Assembly (NCBI GenBank): GCA_002189105.1
Contig: NIOB01000002.1
Span: 372,001-436,000 of the forward strand
Source: Saccharibacillus soli
GTDB taxonomy: Bacteria; Bacillota; Bacilli; Paenibacillales; Paenibacillaceae
Reading direction: 5' to 3'
Length of the DNA: 64,000 nt
Part shown: piece after piece, positions 50,242 to 59,162 of the stretch
How the letters are laid out: each line of letters opens with the position of its first letter
Numbering within the stretch: the stretch's first letter is position 1
Notes under the pieces: model-generated
Database searches by the model: none
Told to the model about the DNA's origin: nothing
Seen by the model: the letters and a program-made list of their open reading frames with translations, nothing else
Program-made: the position numbers and the translations under genes

Positions 50242-51204
50242 ATGTTGACGTTTCGCAGCTTCCTTGACCTTGTCGAGATTCGTACCAAAGTAGCCAGCAT
50301 GCTTCCTTTTGCGCTTGGAACCGCCTATGCGCTGCTGCGGTTTGGCGAATTTCATGCGATCCATGCCCTGCTGATGCTGCTTTCCCTGCTCGCCTTCGAC
50401 CTGGTTGTGACAGCCATGAACAATTATTATGACTATCGCAAAGCCGTGCGTACTCATGGATATGGCTACGAAGAACATAATGCGATCGTCAAGCACGGCC
50501 TGAAGGATGGCGTCGTCGTGCTGACGATGGCCCTCTTGTTCGTCACGGCAGTGACAGCAGGCATCCTGCTGGTGCTGCAAGTGGGACTGTTGGTGCTGTT
50601 TGTGGGTTTTCTGTCCTTTGGCGTAGGCATCCTGTATTCATTTGGGCCGATCCCTATCTCCAGAATGCCGCTTGGCGAGCTTTTTTCGGGTCTGTTCATG
50701 GGCTTCGTCATTACCTTCGTGTCCGCCTATATCCAGGTTGGCCCGGAACGAATCGCTTCGCTGACTTACGCAGATGGATGGTTCAACCTGCACGTGTCCG
50801 CACTTGAGGTTCTGCTGGTGCTGGGGATATCCATTCCTGCGGTAGCCAGCATCGCCAACATTATGTTAGCCAACAACATCTGCGATATGGAGGAAGACGT
50901 CGAGAACAGCCGTTATACGCTGCCCGTCTATATTGGTCGCCACGGCGCGCTCAAGCTGTTCGCCTGGATCTATTACGCGTCGTACCTGGACTTGTTGATT
51001 CTGCTGTGGCTGGATGTCCATCCGCTGCTGCTTCTACCGATTGTACTGACCGTGATTCCGCTGCGCCGCAATGTTCGTGCGTTCACCTCCGACCCTTCCA
51101 AGCGCAGGACCTTTGCGTTAGCCGTGAAAAATTTTGTGCAGCTTACTGGTGTACGGGTGCTGGTTCTTGCAGCAGCAGCCGGGCTGAACGCATGGTTGGG
51201 ATAG
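50242..51204 (+). CDS. UbiA-family prenyltransferase, MenA-like
   Basis: A 320-residue integral membrane enzyme with about nine helices, probably 1,4-dihydroxy-2-naphthoate polyprenyltransferase of menaquinone synthesis. The first Asp-rich motif region is NNYYDYRKAV and the second NICDMEEDVENSRYTLPVYIG. The start FRSFLDLVEIRTKVASMLPFALG is typical of the MenA branch. GGAAAGGAG precedes the ATG. No other men genes are nearby. It is convergent with the hydrolase and ends at the terminator at 51215. Confidence 0.88.
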   Translation: MLTFRSFLDLVEIRTKVASMLPFALGTAYALLRFGEFHAIHALLMLLSLLAFDLVVTAMNNYYDYRKAVRTHGYGYEEHNAIVKHGLKDGVVVLTMALLFVTAVTAGILLVLQVGLLVLFVGFLSFGVGILYSFGPIPISRMPLGELFSGLFMGFVITFVSAYIQVGPERIASLTYADGWFNLHVSALEVLLVLGISIPAVASIANIMLANNICDMEEDVENSRYTLPVYIGRHGALKLFAWIYYASYLDLLILLWLDVHPLLLLPIVLTVIPLRRNVRAFTSDPSKRRTFALAVKNFVQLTGVRVLVLAAAAGLNAWLG

Positions 51205-51214
51205 CGTCAAGCAC

Positions 51215-51256
51215 AAACCGCCCTGCTCCAGAGTTGGAGGGGCGGTTTTGTTTTGG
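51215..51256 (+). terminator. Terminator of the MenA-like gene
   Basis: AAACCGCCCTGCTCCA pairs with TTGGAGGGGCGGTTT around GAG, followed by a T-rich stretch. Confidence 0.85.
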
Positions 51257-51317
51257 CATTTTTTCATGGTTTGTCCAGTCTGGATGGGGCTCGCCCAGCT
51301 TGACGTCCATTTCTTTG

Positions 51318-52124
51318 TTAGCGCAGCAAGGCGCCCAGTTCGTCGTTAAACTTCTCCGGTTCATCCATCATGACTGCGTGCCCGCTTTTCTCGAACGTCA
51401 CGAGCTGCGAGGTAGCAATGCCCGCGTGCATGGCTTGAGCGAGGCCATAAGGACAGATCTTGTCTTTTTCGCCGTGAAAAATGGTGGTTGGCACGGTAAC
51501 GCGTGCCAGATCGTCACGCAGGTCGCCATCGCGCAGCATCTCGGCAGCACGCAGAGTACCGACTGCGGAAGCCTGGAAAGCCACCATTTCGACCCAGGAA
51601 GACGAGGAAGCGCTTGGCGTCTTGTGCGTGAGCATTTTGCCAAAGGAAGTAATCATCTTAGGTCGATCTTCCAGGGTAGGCTGGATGATCTGTTCGTTGA
51701 CTTCTTCCGGCTTCATCGCGTCCGGTACGCCTTCTCTCACCGTAAAGCTTGGTGCAGCCGCACCAATCAATACCAGCTTGGCGATGCCGTGGCTCTGATG
51801 GCGAGCCGCATAATGCAGCGCGGTTGCGCCGCCCATCGAAAATCCGACAAGGACGGCGTCTTCCAGACCCAGTGCATCAATGACGGCGCGTACATCGTCT
51901 GCATAACGATCGTAGTCGTAACCTTCCCACGGCGCGTCGGATTTGCCGAAGCCGCGGAAGTCGATGCCTACGCAGCGGAAACCCTGTGCGGGAAGGCGCA
52001 TATATTGATATTCAAACATTCGGGAATCGAGCGGCCAACCATGCAGGAAGATCACAGGTCTTCCCTGGCCCACGTCCTCAACGTATAGGTTAACACCTGG
52101 TTCAACTTCAACATATTTTCCCAT
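51318..52124 (-). CDS. Alpha/beta hydrolase (non-heme chloroperoxidase-like)
   Basis: A 268-residue alpha/beta-fold hydrolase. The triad is Ser (VGFSMGGATA), Asp (FHGEKDKICP) and His (KSGHAVMMDEP). VIFLHGWPLDSRMFEYQ holds the oxyanion His-Gly, and GIDFRGFGKSDAPW is typical of the perhydrolase/arylesterase group. Cytoplasmic; substrate unknown. GAAGGAGAC lies before the ATG at 52124; a 19-codon extension is rejected. It is divergent from the winged-helix regulator. Confidence 0.92.
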   Translation of the reverse strand: MGKYVEVEPGVNLYVEDVGQGRPVIFLHGWPLDSRMFEYQYMRLPAQGFRCVGIDFRGFGKSDAPWEGYDYDRYADDVRAVIDALGLEDAVLVGFSMGGATALHYAARHQSHGIAKLVLIGAAAPSFTVREGVPDAMKPEEVNEQIIQPTLEDRPKMITSFGKMLTHKTPSASSSSWVEMVAFQASAVGTLRAAEMLRDGDLRDDLARVTVPTTIFHGEKDKICPYGLAQAMHAGIATSQLVTFEKSGHAVMMDEPEKFNDELGALLR

Positions 52125-52450
52125 GCAGATCGTCTCCTTCGTGTGGGTTATCTGGTTGGTCTGATTAGATCCGGTATTCACAAATTACGGCCGTGCCGCG
52201 CCGCAAGGTCAGGGGAGGGACCCACGGCGAGGGCAGTCGGCCAGACGCTTATCTATTACCCCGAAATGGACGTTGAATCGTCTGCGCGGCAAAAAAAATG
52301 GGATAACCAGCACAAAGTGATCCGCTGAAGGTTCAGTACCATTTTGAGTCGGTCAGAGAGATCGGCGTATAATAATGGGATAGACAGGTACGGAGCTTGA
52401 GATGTTGTGGAGTTCCCACATTCTTGAATCGGCCGGAAGGGGGAGCGAAA
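52125..52450. other. Divergent gap hydrolase / regulator
   Basis: 326 bp. It holds the regulator promoter at 52344-52373; nothing else recognised. Confidence 0.5.
52344..52373 (+). promoter_or_regulatory. Promoter of the winged-helix/TPR regulator
   Basis: TTGAGT, 18-bp spacer, TATAAT, about 78 bp before the start codon. Confidence 0.65.
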
Positions 52451-53620
52451 ATGTCGCAGATGAAGCTGGATGACGAACGGCGGCTGTTGGAATGTAAGGG
52501 CCGAACGGTTGCCCTGCTGGCCAAGGAATATGCCCTGCTGCGCTGCTTGTATGACAATGCGAATCGAGTATTCAGCCGTGAACATCTGCTTGATCGGGTG
52601 TGGCCGGGAGAGTATCCGACAGACCGTACCGTGGATGACCATGTGTATCGGCTGCGCCGAAAATTGAAGGAAGTGGGGGGGCCGGCCATTGAGACGGTTC
52701 GTGGCGTAGGCTACAGCCTGTCTCTTCCGCCGAGATTGGCTTTAGCAGAAGTTTCCCTGCGTGACCCAGCGGTGCAAGAAGCGATGAATGGTGTATTTGC
52801 CCGTTATCATCGAATTGGGCAGGGCCAAGCGATCTTGAAGCTGGCCAATCAGCAGCAAGAGCTTGGATTTGAACTCGATTCCTTCTATCGGCTGTATATT
52901 CGCTTTATTCAGGGGGATCTGCGTTGGTTTCTGGAGACGCATGAACCGCCCATGAATGAGCGAATCTACTGGCTGCTGCTGTTTTATCTATTTGCCGATA
53001 CCCCTGATCCCAAGGCTGCTGTCTGTGAAAGGGCCCTGAGATTAAATGCTATGCACGCGGAGGGAGAGCGGGAGATGCGGCTGCTTAATATTGCGGACCT
53101 CTATGCCAACGAAGGACGAATGGAAGAGGCGAAGGCGGTATTGTCGGAAGGGCAGCGTACCGCAGTTGAACAGGGATTGGACGGATTTGTGATGGCTCTG
53201 GGTACGAGTGCTCTGTATATGAGTCTGTTGGACGGAGATGCGGACACCGCACGCAAGCAGTCAGTAGATGTTGCGGAGCTGCTAAAGGCAGAGCCGTATC
53301 TGCGTGAATTGGCGGCTTATCGAATGCTGGAAGGCGTGCGCCAGCTGCTGGATAGCGGCGGCCAGAGCGGGGAGGAGATGCTGCGTGAAGGACTGGAGAT
53401 CTTTGAACAGTCCGGCTTCATTCCCCATCGACTCCTTGCCTTGAAAAGGGTGGGCGAGGTGCTGAGACAGCGCCTGCCGGGTTATCCGGTGGAGCGTCGG
53501 TATTCATTGAAGTTTACGGAAGAGTCGATCCGATTGGGTCTGCATGATCTTCAACCCAAGCTGGAATCGAAGATTCGGGCTTATCTGGATCAATTGGAAT
53601 CGGATCAGGTCTTCCTCTGA
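52451..53620 (+). CDS. OmpR-type winged-helix regulator with TPR-like C-terminal domain
   Basis: A 389-residue regulator. The N-terminal OmpR/PhoB winged helix (about 5-95) includes LLAKEYALLRCLYDNANRVFSREHLLDRVWPG, DRTVDDHVYRLRRKLKE and VRGVGYSL. It lacks a receiver domain. The rest is helical and TPR-like (ADLYANEGRMEEAKAVLSEGQ, EEMLREGLEIFEQSGF), so it may act like SARP or BTAD-type regulators through protein contacts. GGAAGGGGGAG lies before the ATG at 52451. Followed by an MFS transporter after about 95 bp, which may be its target. Confidence 0.85.
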   Translation: MSQMKLDDERRLLECKGRTVALLAKEYALLRCLYDNANRVFSREHLLDRVWPGEYPTDRTVDDHVYRLRRKLKEVGGPAIETVRGVGYSLSLPPRLALAEVSLRDPAVQEAMNGVFARYHRIGQGQAILKLANQQQELGFELDSFYRLYIRFIQGDLRWFLETHEPPMNERIYWLLLFYLFADTPDPKAAVCERALRLNAMHAEGEREMRLLNIADLYANEGRMEEAKAVLSEGQRTAVEQGLDGFVMALGTSALYMSLLDGDADTARKQSVDVAELLKAEPYLRELAAYRMLEGVRQLLDSGGQSGEEMLREGLEIFEQSGFIPHRLLALKRVGEVLRQRLPGYPVERRYSLKFTEESIRLGLHDLQPKLESKIRAYLDQLESDQVFL

Positions 53621-53715
53621 TAAAGCTCTGACATTCCCCGACTATGCTTTTCCTGCACAAGCGGCTTGGCAAGGCGCGGCTTGATAACGGTAGGGACGGG
53701 GAGGAAGAGTCCGTG

Positions 53716-55137
53716 ATGGATAAGAAGCGGAGAGAAAGAGCAAGAGGGTGGAGAGGATCTGGCGATCGGGAATCCCGCGTGGAAGATTCCCTGCCTGCCC
53801 GGAGATCGGTAGCGGAAGCCAGGCTTCCTCAGGAAATCCCAATGCGGCAGCATTCAAAAAAAGCAGGTTACCTCGGAAATGGCGAACACCGTGGACGCAG
53901 CTCCCTGCTGCGGCATCCGGTGTTTAAGCGGACTTTTTCCGCTTATAGCCTCGCAGTATTTGGCGATTGGTTCGATGTTATCGCCATTCAAGTGCTGATC
54001 GGTTATCGCTGGCAGGTAAGTGCGATGGAGATCGCCCTGGTTCCGGTCTCCATGGCGGTTCCCGGTATTCTCCTGGGAACCGTGGCGGGAGTCGTGACCG
54101 ATCGCCTGGATCGCCTGAAGCTGATGCGGGTCTGCGACCTGTTGACCGCGATGGCTACCCTCGCGCTGCTGTGGGCACCTTCGATCGGCTGGCTGCTTCC
54201 GATTCTGGCCTTGCGAGCTGCGCTGGGCACGTTTAATGTCCCTGCGCAGCAGGCGCTGACGCGCCAGGTTCTGCGCGAGGAGAACCTGCTGGACGCCTCC
54301 TCGCTGAATGGACTGGTAGGCCAGCTGTCCCGAGTCGCTGGCCCCCTTCTTGGCGCGGCGCTGCTCGCGCTGGTCTCCCCGCAGGCGTGCATTGCGGTGA
54401 ACGCTGCCGCAAGGCTGTTGTCCTATGGCATCCTCAAGACGATGCCAAGAGGAGCCGCAGCCATGGCCGCCGCAGAGGCGGCCCCTGAGCAGGCGAAGAC
54501 TCCTGCTCAGAGCGGCAGCGCCAAGCCGCCATTCTTCGCGGCGCTGCGCGAGGGCTGGCAGTTCGTTCGGCGCACCAGGATGCTGCGCAATCTGCTGCTG
54601 TTCGCTTTCTTGGGGATGCTGGTCATTCAGACCATCGACTTCCAGTTCGTCAGTCTGATCCGCGTCATCTCGCCACATGACGAAGGCGCACTCGGCTGGC
54701 TGCTTGCCTCGTCGGGCTTGGCGGCTGCTGGGATGACCGCCGCCAACATGAAGCTTGCCCGGCTGCGCAGCGCAAGTTGGGGGATGAAGCTCGGCAGCAG
54801 CTACACGCTGCTCGGCTTGTCCATTGGGCTTCTCGGGCTGATACCGCCCGGAGCGCCAACCAGCGCGCTGCTGCTTGCCGGCATCCTACTTGGCGCGGGG
54901 AATGGATTATTTATGGTAACTTTTAACGTTATGCTTCAGCAGCACACGCCGCCTGCGATGATCGGGCGGATCTTTGGAATTCAGAATACGCTTCTGGGCA
55001 CGGTCATGATCGTCGCTCCGCCGCTTGGCGGAGGATTGGTTCAGCATTTTGGTCCCGCACTGGTTTTTGTGCTGGCAGGTCTGTTTGTGCTGCTGCTGGG
55101 CCTGCTTGGTTTGATGTTTCGCCGTACATTCTGGTGA
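53716..55137 (+). CDS. MFS transporter (probable drug/metabolite exporter)
   Basis: A 473-residue major facilitator protein. An unusually long, charged N-terminus (about 65 residues, rich in Arg) precedes twelve helices. The loop 2-3 motif reads GVVTDRLDRLKLMRVCDLL, and NVPAQQALTRQVLREENLLDASSLNGLVGQLSRVAGPLLGA is typical of the MFS_3/enterobactin-exporter branch. The start is uncertain: GTG 53713/ATG 53716 with GGGGAGGAAGAG upstream, or ATG 53842, which removes the charged tail and also has AGGAAA upstream. Terminator at 55193. Confidence 0.85.
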   Translation: MDKKRRERARGWRGSGDRESRVEDSLPARRSVAEARLPQEIPMRQHSKKAGYLGNGEHRGRSSLLRHPVFKRTFSAYSLAVFGDWFDVIAIQVLIGYRWQVSAMEIALVPVSMAVPGILLGTVAGVVTDRLDRLKLMRVCDLLTAMATLALLWAPSIGWLLPILALRAALGTFNVPAQQALTRQVLREENLLDASSLNGLVGQLSRVAGPLLGAALLALVSPQACIAVNAAARLLSYGILKTMPRGAAAMAAAEAAPEQAKTPAQSGSAKPPFFAALREGWQFVRRTRMLRNLLLFAFLGMLVIQTIDFQFVSLIRVISPHDEGALGWLLASSGLAAAGMTAANMKLARLRSASWGMKLGSSYTLLGLSIGLLGLIPPGAPTSALLLAGILLGAGNGLFMVTFNVMLQQHTPPAMIGRIFGIQNTLLGTVMIVAPPLGGGLVQHFGPALVFVLAGLFVLLLGLLGLMFRRTFW

Positions 55138-55192
55138 CCGTCTCCGTTTGATACCATAGCCAGGCGTTTCTGCTCCACCATCCCCCAAGGAG

Positions 55193-55223
55193 ACCCCCTT
55201 TTTTCGACGAAAAGGGGGTTTTG
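55193..55223 (+). terminator. Terminator of the MFS gene
   Basis: ACCCCCTTTT pairs with AAAAGGGGGT around a short loop, followed by a T-run. Confidence 0.85.
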
Positions 55224-55323
55224 TCATGGAACTGTAAAGATGGTTACAACTTTTTTTCTGGAAATTTCGCTGTTATGGATTAAGGTAATAGACGTAGGGT
55301 TTTTAGTAGTTATAAACTATAAG

Positions 55324-55370
55324 CAGGGTTTAGGGTTGGGAAAATCCCAGCATAACCGAAGAAAACCCTG
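55324..55370. other. Hairpin in the gap before the secreted stalk-domain protein
   Basis: CAGGGTTT pairs with AAACCCTG and encloses GGTT...GGGA/TCCC...AACC. No T-run follows. The rest of 55224-55547 is AT-rich with no gene. Confidence 0.45.
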
Positions 55371-55547
55371 AACTCATACATCATTTAACTCAAAATTCCA
55401 AAAGATACAGTTTGAAAACCCTCAACGAGAAAGTTAAACCTTTCATCTACCTGTACCTGCCCATCCCAATCGAACATAAATGGTGCTTCGAGACAAGCGC
55501 CTTCAATTCCATATATCCTTCGGGAACGAAATGAGGACACTGCTACT

Positions 55548-56393
55548 ATGAAAAAAACACGCCGCCTTGCCATCTCTGTCCTGGCCTGTCTGTCTCTTGC
55601 CGCTGCTGCGCTTACGGCTTCCGCCGCCGCTCCGATTAAAGTCTACCGCGACGGTACCGAAGTGGTCACCGAAGCCACGCCCCATTTCGTGGAAGGTCAA
55701 GTCATGGTTCCGCTGAGTCTGGCCGGCGAGTTGTTTGGTCAGAAATTTGGATATGATGAGAAAAAAAGGATTCTAACTATTGACCGCCGAAGCGTTACAC
55801 TGGCTCAGTCTTCCGATCGTTCCATGTCCGTGACGGGTACCGAAGGCCAAAACGGAATGTGGGAAGATCTGCGGTTTCGCTCCGGGGAAACGGAAGTGTA
55901 TCTTCCGGGCAAGACGATGGGACCAGAAAATGGTGACGAGCCTGAATTGATTCCGGCTTCTCTGACTGGCAGCGCACAGCCCGATACGGTTGTCCTGCTC
56001 ACCCAGGGAACGGGAACAGGGGTCTATGTGAACGAAGCAGTTGCCTATACCGCAGATCTGGAGCAGATTCCGCTGGAAGAAGCTAAAATTGCCATGCTCA
56101 AGCAGCTCAAGGCTTCATTTGCTGCGGATGGTTCCGCTGTGGTGGAAGTCGGAGGAACGCGCACCGTCATTCCGTCAGAACGTCTGCTGACAGAAACGGC
56201 GGAGCGAGGAAATTCCCCAGGCATGGGTCATATCCTTCGCTATCAGGTAGAAGACGGTCACCTAACGGCTACAGCCGGGATTCAGATCGGAATGTCGGAA
56301 TTTATCGGAGACCTCAAGATCAACTACACGTACGAGAACGGTGTATTGCAGGCCGGGGCAGCAACCTTTACTCCTTATGACGAATACCGCTAA
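55548..56393 (+). CDS. Secreted protein with copper-amine-oxidase N-like (stalk) domain
   Basis: A 281-residue exported protein. The signal peptide is MKKTRRLAISVLACLSLAAAALTASAAA with a likely cut after ASA (about residue 26). Residues 30-80 (IKVYRDGTEVVTEATPHFVEGQVMVPLSLAGELFG then FGYDEKKRILTI) match the Cu_amine_oxidN1 stalk domain common in Paenibacillus surface proteins. The remaining 200 residues are unrecognised. No sortase or S-layer signal is present. GAGGACAC lies upstream of the ATG. Confidence 0.82.
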   Translation: MKKTRRLAISVLACLSLAAAALTASAAAPIKVYRDGTEVVTEATPHFVEGQVMVPLSLAGELFGQKFGYDEKKRILTIDRRSVTLAQSSDRSMSVTGTEGQNGMWEDLRFRSGETEVYLPGKTMGPENGDEPELIPASLTGSAQPDTVVLLTQGTGTGVYVNEAVAYTADLEQIPLEEAKIAMLKQLKASFAADGSAVVEVGGTRTVIPSERLLTETAERGNSPGMGHILRYQVEDGHLTATAGIQIGMSEFIGDLKINYTYENGVLQAGAATFTPYDEYR

Positions 56394-56482
56394 CAGATGC
56401 TGTTCCTCCCTGACGAAGATGAGGTGAAGGTCGCTGTCTATGGAAGGCGATCTCTCCCATCCTAAGGAGGAGACAAGAAGCA

Positions 56483-57298
56483 ATGGAATTGGCAAAGGCT
56501 AGACCCCACCCGGATGCGCAGTCCGATATGATATTGGACATCCGCGATCTGCGCATGAAGTACGACGATCGTTATGTATTGAATGGCATTGACCTACAGG
56601 CCGCGCCGGGACAGATTATCGGATACATAGGGCCTAACGGTGCAGGCAAGAGTACGACGATCAAGATCATGCTGGGTCTTGTTCAGGGCTATACCGGCGA
56701 AGTTCGATTGTTTGGTGAAGACATCGCCCGGAATGGACACGAATACAAGCGGCGAATCGGGTACGTTCCCGAGACAGCCGAGATGTACGACAGTTTGACG
56801 GCGCGGGAGTATCTGACGTTTACAGGAGAACTGTACGGCCTGGCACCGGCACTCGCGGAAAGCAAGGCGGAGACGCTGATGGATGGATTTGGGCTGAGTC
56901 ATGCCATGGACGCACGGATCGCCTCCTATTCCAAGGGGATGAAACAGAAGGTGCTGCTGTCTTCATGCCTGCTGCATGACCCCGATCTGATCTTCCTGGA
57001 TGAACCACTCAGCGGTCTGGATGCCAACAGCGTCATGGTTGTCAAGGAACTGCTCGAACTGCTGGCAGGGCGGGGCAAGACGATCTTCTACTCTTCGCAT
57101 ATTATGGACGTCGTGGAGAAGATCAGCAGCCGCATTGTACTGCTCAGCGGGGGGCGCGTGGCGGCCGATGGCAGCTTTGAAGAACTGAGAGCCAGAGGCG
57201 GGGAGAAATCGCTGGAGGAATTGTTCAATCAGCTTACCGATTTCCATGAACATCGCAAGATTGCCGAACGTCTGGCCGACGCTGTAGGGGAGCGATAA
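56483..57298 (+). CDS. ABC transporter ATP-binding protein (exporter type)
   Basis: A 271-residue ATPase. Walker A is GPNGAGKSTT, the Q-loop region is GYVPETAEMYDSLTAREYL, the signature reads YSKGMKQKVLLSSCLL (in place of LSGGQ), Walker B is DLIFLDEPLSGLD and the switch His is in YSSHIMD. This is the DRA/NatA-type exporter class. AAGGAGGAGACAAG lies before the ATG. The permease gene begins 3 bp after its stop, so the two form one transporter. Confidence 0.92.
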   Translation: MELAKARPHPDAQSDMILDIRDLRMKYDDRYVLNGIDLQAAPGQIIGYIGPNGAGKSTTIKIMLGLVQGYTGEVRLFGEDIARNGHEYKRRIGYVPETAEMYDSLTAREYLTFTGELYGLAPALAESKAETLMDGFGLSHAMDARIASYSKGMKQKVLLSSCLLHDPDLIFLDEPLSGLDANSVMVVKELLELLAGRGKTIFYSSHIMDVVEKISSRIVLLSGGRVAADGSFEELRARGGEKSLEELFNQLTDFHEHRKIAERLADAVGER

Positions 57299-57300
57299 TC

Positions 57301-59013
57301 ATGGGCGACTATCGAACCCTGCTCGTGCTCGACCGGCTCCAGCCTCTCTTCAACAAAATGGGTGTCGATTATCCCGTCATGCGGCGGATTCTGGCGCTCA
57401 AGCTGACCCTGGATCGCCGCCGAACCACTGGAGTCGCCGCTTTGTTTCCGTCCAAGGGAGGCAGCTCCCGTTCCTGGAGCCTGGGTTCTGGAAGCTCCAC
57501 GGCGTTAAAGCCCAAGGAACTGCCGGATGAAAATGCTGGGGGTCTCAAGCGTACCTTGTTTTTCTATGGATTGTATGGGGCGCTGTCTTCGTTTTTCCTG
57601 GTCGTACCCGGATCTTATCTCGTCCAAGCTGGAATCATGCTGTCCGTGCTGCTGTTTATCATGATGACCGCCATGCTCTCGGACTTCTCTTCGGTGCTGC
57701 TGGATGTGCGCGACAAGCCGATCCTGCATACGAAGCCAGTCAGCCCGCGCACGCTGGGCATGGCGAAGGCACTGCACGTTCTGATTTATTTTGGACAGTT
57801 TGCGCTGGTGCTTGGAGCCGTGCCGATTGTGGTAGGTATCGCTTTGTACGGTGCTCTTTTTGGACTGCTGCTGCTTCTATCCCTGCTGTTGGGTGGATTA
57901 TTGGTTGCCGTGTTTACGGTGCTTGTTTATCTGCTTGTGCTGCGTTTATTTGACGGTGAGACGCTCAAGGATATGATTAACTACGTGCAGATTGCCATGA
58001 CTATCTTCATGCTGATTGGCTATCAGATGGCGGTACGGGTAATGGATCTCGCGCGGTTCACCACTGATTTTCAGCCGGGTTGGTGGAATCTGGCCCTGCC
58101 ACCGCTCTGGTATGCCGCAGGGTTTGAATGGCTGCTGAACGGTCGCAGTGATCCTGAATACGTGGTGCCTGCCCTTGCGGGGATCGTTGTTCCGCTGGTG
58201 GGAGTTGCGGCGGGACTTCTGCTTATGCCTGCGTTTGAGCGCAGTTTGGAGAAGCTTGGCGGAGCCGATCCGCGCGGACGCAGCAAGCCTGCCCGCCGTT
58301 GGAACCGTATGCTGGCGAACCTGCTCTGCCGGGAACCACAGGAAAGGGCCTTTTATGTCTTTGCTTCATCCATGCTGGCCGGGGAACGGGAATTTAAGCT
58401 CAAGGTTTATCCTTCGCTTGGCTTCTCACTCGTCATTCCTTTTCTGTTTCTGTTCAGCTTCGCTGCGAGTGGGCCAAGCGGGTTGGGCGGTATTGATTAT
58501 CAGCACGGGATTGCTTATCTGAATGTCTATGCCTGCGCGATCATGATTCCGACGCTTGCGCTGATGGTCAAATATTCGGGCAGCTTCAAGGGCGCGTGGA
58601 TCTACAGCAGTGCGCCCATTGCCCACCTCGACTCCGCATTTCGGGGTACGCTCAAAGCGCTGTATGCCCGTCTGTTTCTGCCGCTGTTCCTTGTGGAAGC
58701 CGTAATCTTCGTTGTGCTGTTTGGGATGCGGATCATCCCCGACCTGTTAATCATCGCAGCCGTCGCTCTGCTCCTGCTGCCGCTTACGCTGCGATTCATC
58801 AGTCTGGATCTGCCGTTCTCGCTTCCATTTCCAACCAATGACCAGAGCAATGGGATGCGGACGCTGCTTGCGATGCTGATTCTGGCCTTGTTTGCAGGTC
58901 TGCATGTAGCGGTAAAGCTGTATCTGCCCGGTTATATGGTCTGGGCTTTGCTTGGCGTGATGGTGGCTGCAAATGGTTGGATTTGGCGGCTTACCCTTTT
59001 ACCGAACAAATGA
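57301..59013 (+). CDS. ABC transporter permease
   Basis: A 570-residue membrane protein with about twelve hydrophobic segments, forming the channel for the preceding ATPase. An N-terminal cytoplasmic region of about 85 residues contains a Ser/Gly-rich stretch (SKGGSSRSWSLGSGSS). It resembles the large permeases of Firmicutes two-gene exporters. The substrate is unknown; the upstream stalk-domain protein is the only hint and is weak. The start is 3 bp after the ATPase stop. Confidence 0.82.
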   Translation: MGDYRTLLVLDRLQPLFNKMGVDYPVMRRILALKLTLDRRRTTGVAALFPSKGGSSRSWSLGSGSSTALKPKELPDENAGGLKRTLFFYGLYGALSSFFLVVPGSYLVQAGIMLSVLLFIMMTAMLSDFSSVLLDVRDKPILHTKPVSPRTLGMAKALHVLIYFGQFALVLGAVPIVVGIALYGALFGLLLLLSLLLGGLLVAVFTVLVYLLVLRLFDGETLKDMINYVQIAMTIFMLIGYQMAVRVMDLARFTTDFQPGWWNLALPPLWYAAGFEWLLNGRSDPEYVVPALAGIVVPLVGVAAGLLLMPAFERSLEKLGGADPRGRSKPARRWNRMLANLLCREPQERAFYVFASSMLAGEREFKLKVYPSLGFSLVIPFLFLFSFAASGPSGLGGIDYQHGIAYLNVYACAIMIPTLALMVKYSGSFKGAWIYSSAPIAHLDSAFRGTLKALYARLFLPLFLVEAVIFVVLFGMRIIPDLLIIAAVALLLLPLTLRFISLDLPFSLPFPTNDQSNGMRTLLAMLILALFAGLHVAVKLYLPGYMVWALLGVMVAANGWIWRLTLLPNK

Positions 59014-59162
59014 AACATCTCTGGAACCGTTATGGAAAAAATGGAAAAGCTATTTTAAACTCGTATATTATCGGGTAGAATCAGAATAAGAGAAATTTCC
59101 TATTCTCAAGATAGCGAATCACCTGCATCAATCACTTCGGTTCAAGGGGGTCGGCGGAACTT

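Noticed and set aside
51006-52088. 360-codon plus-strand ORF
   Set aside because: Opposite the alpha/beta hydrolase with its complete catalytic triad.
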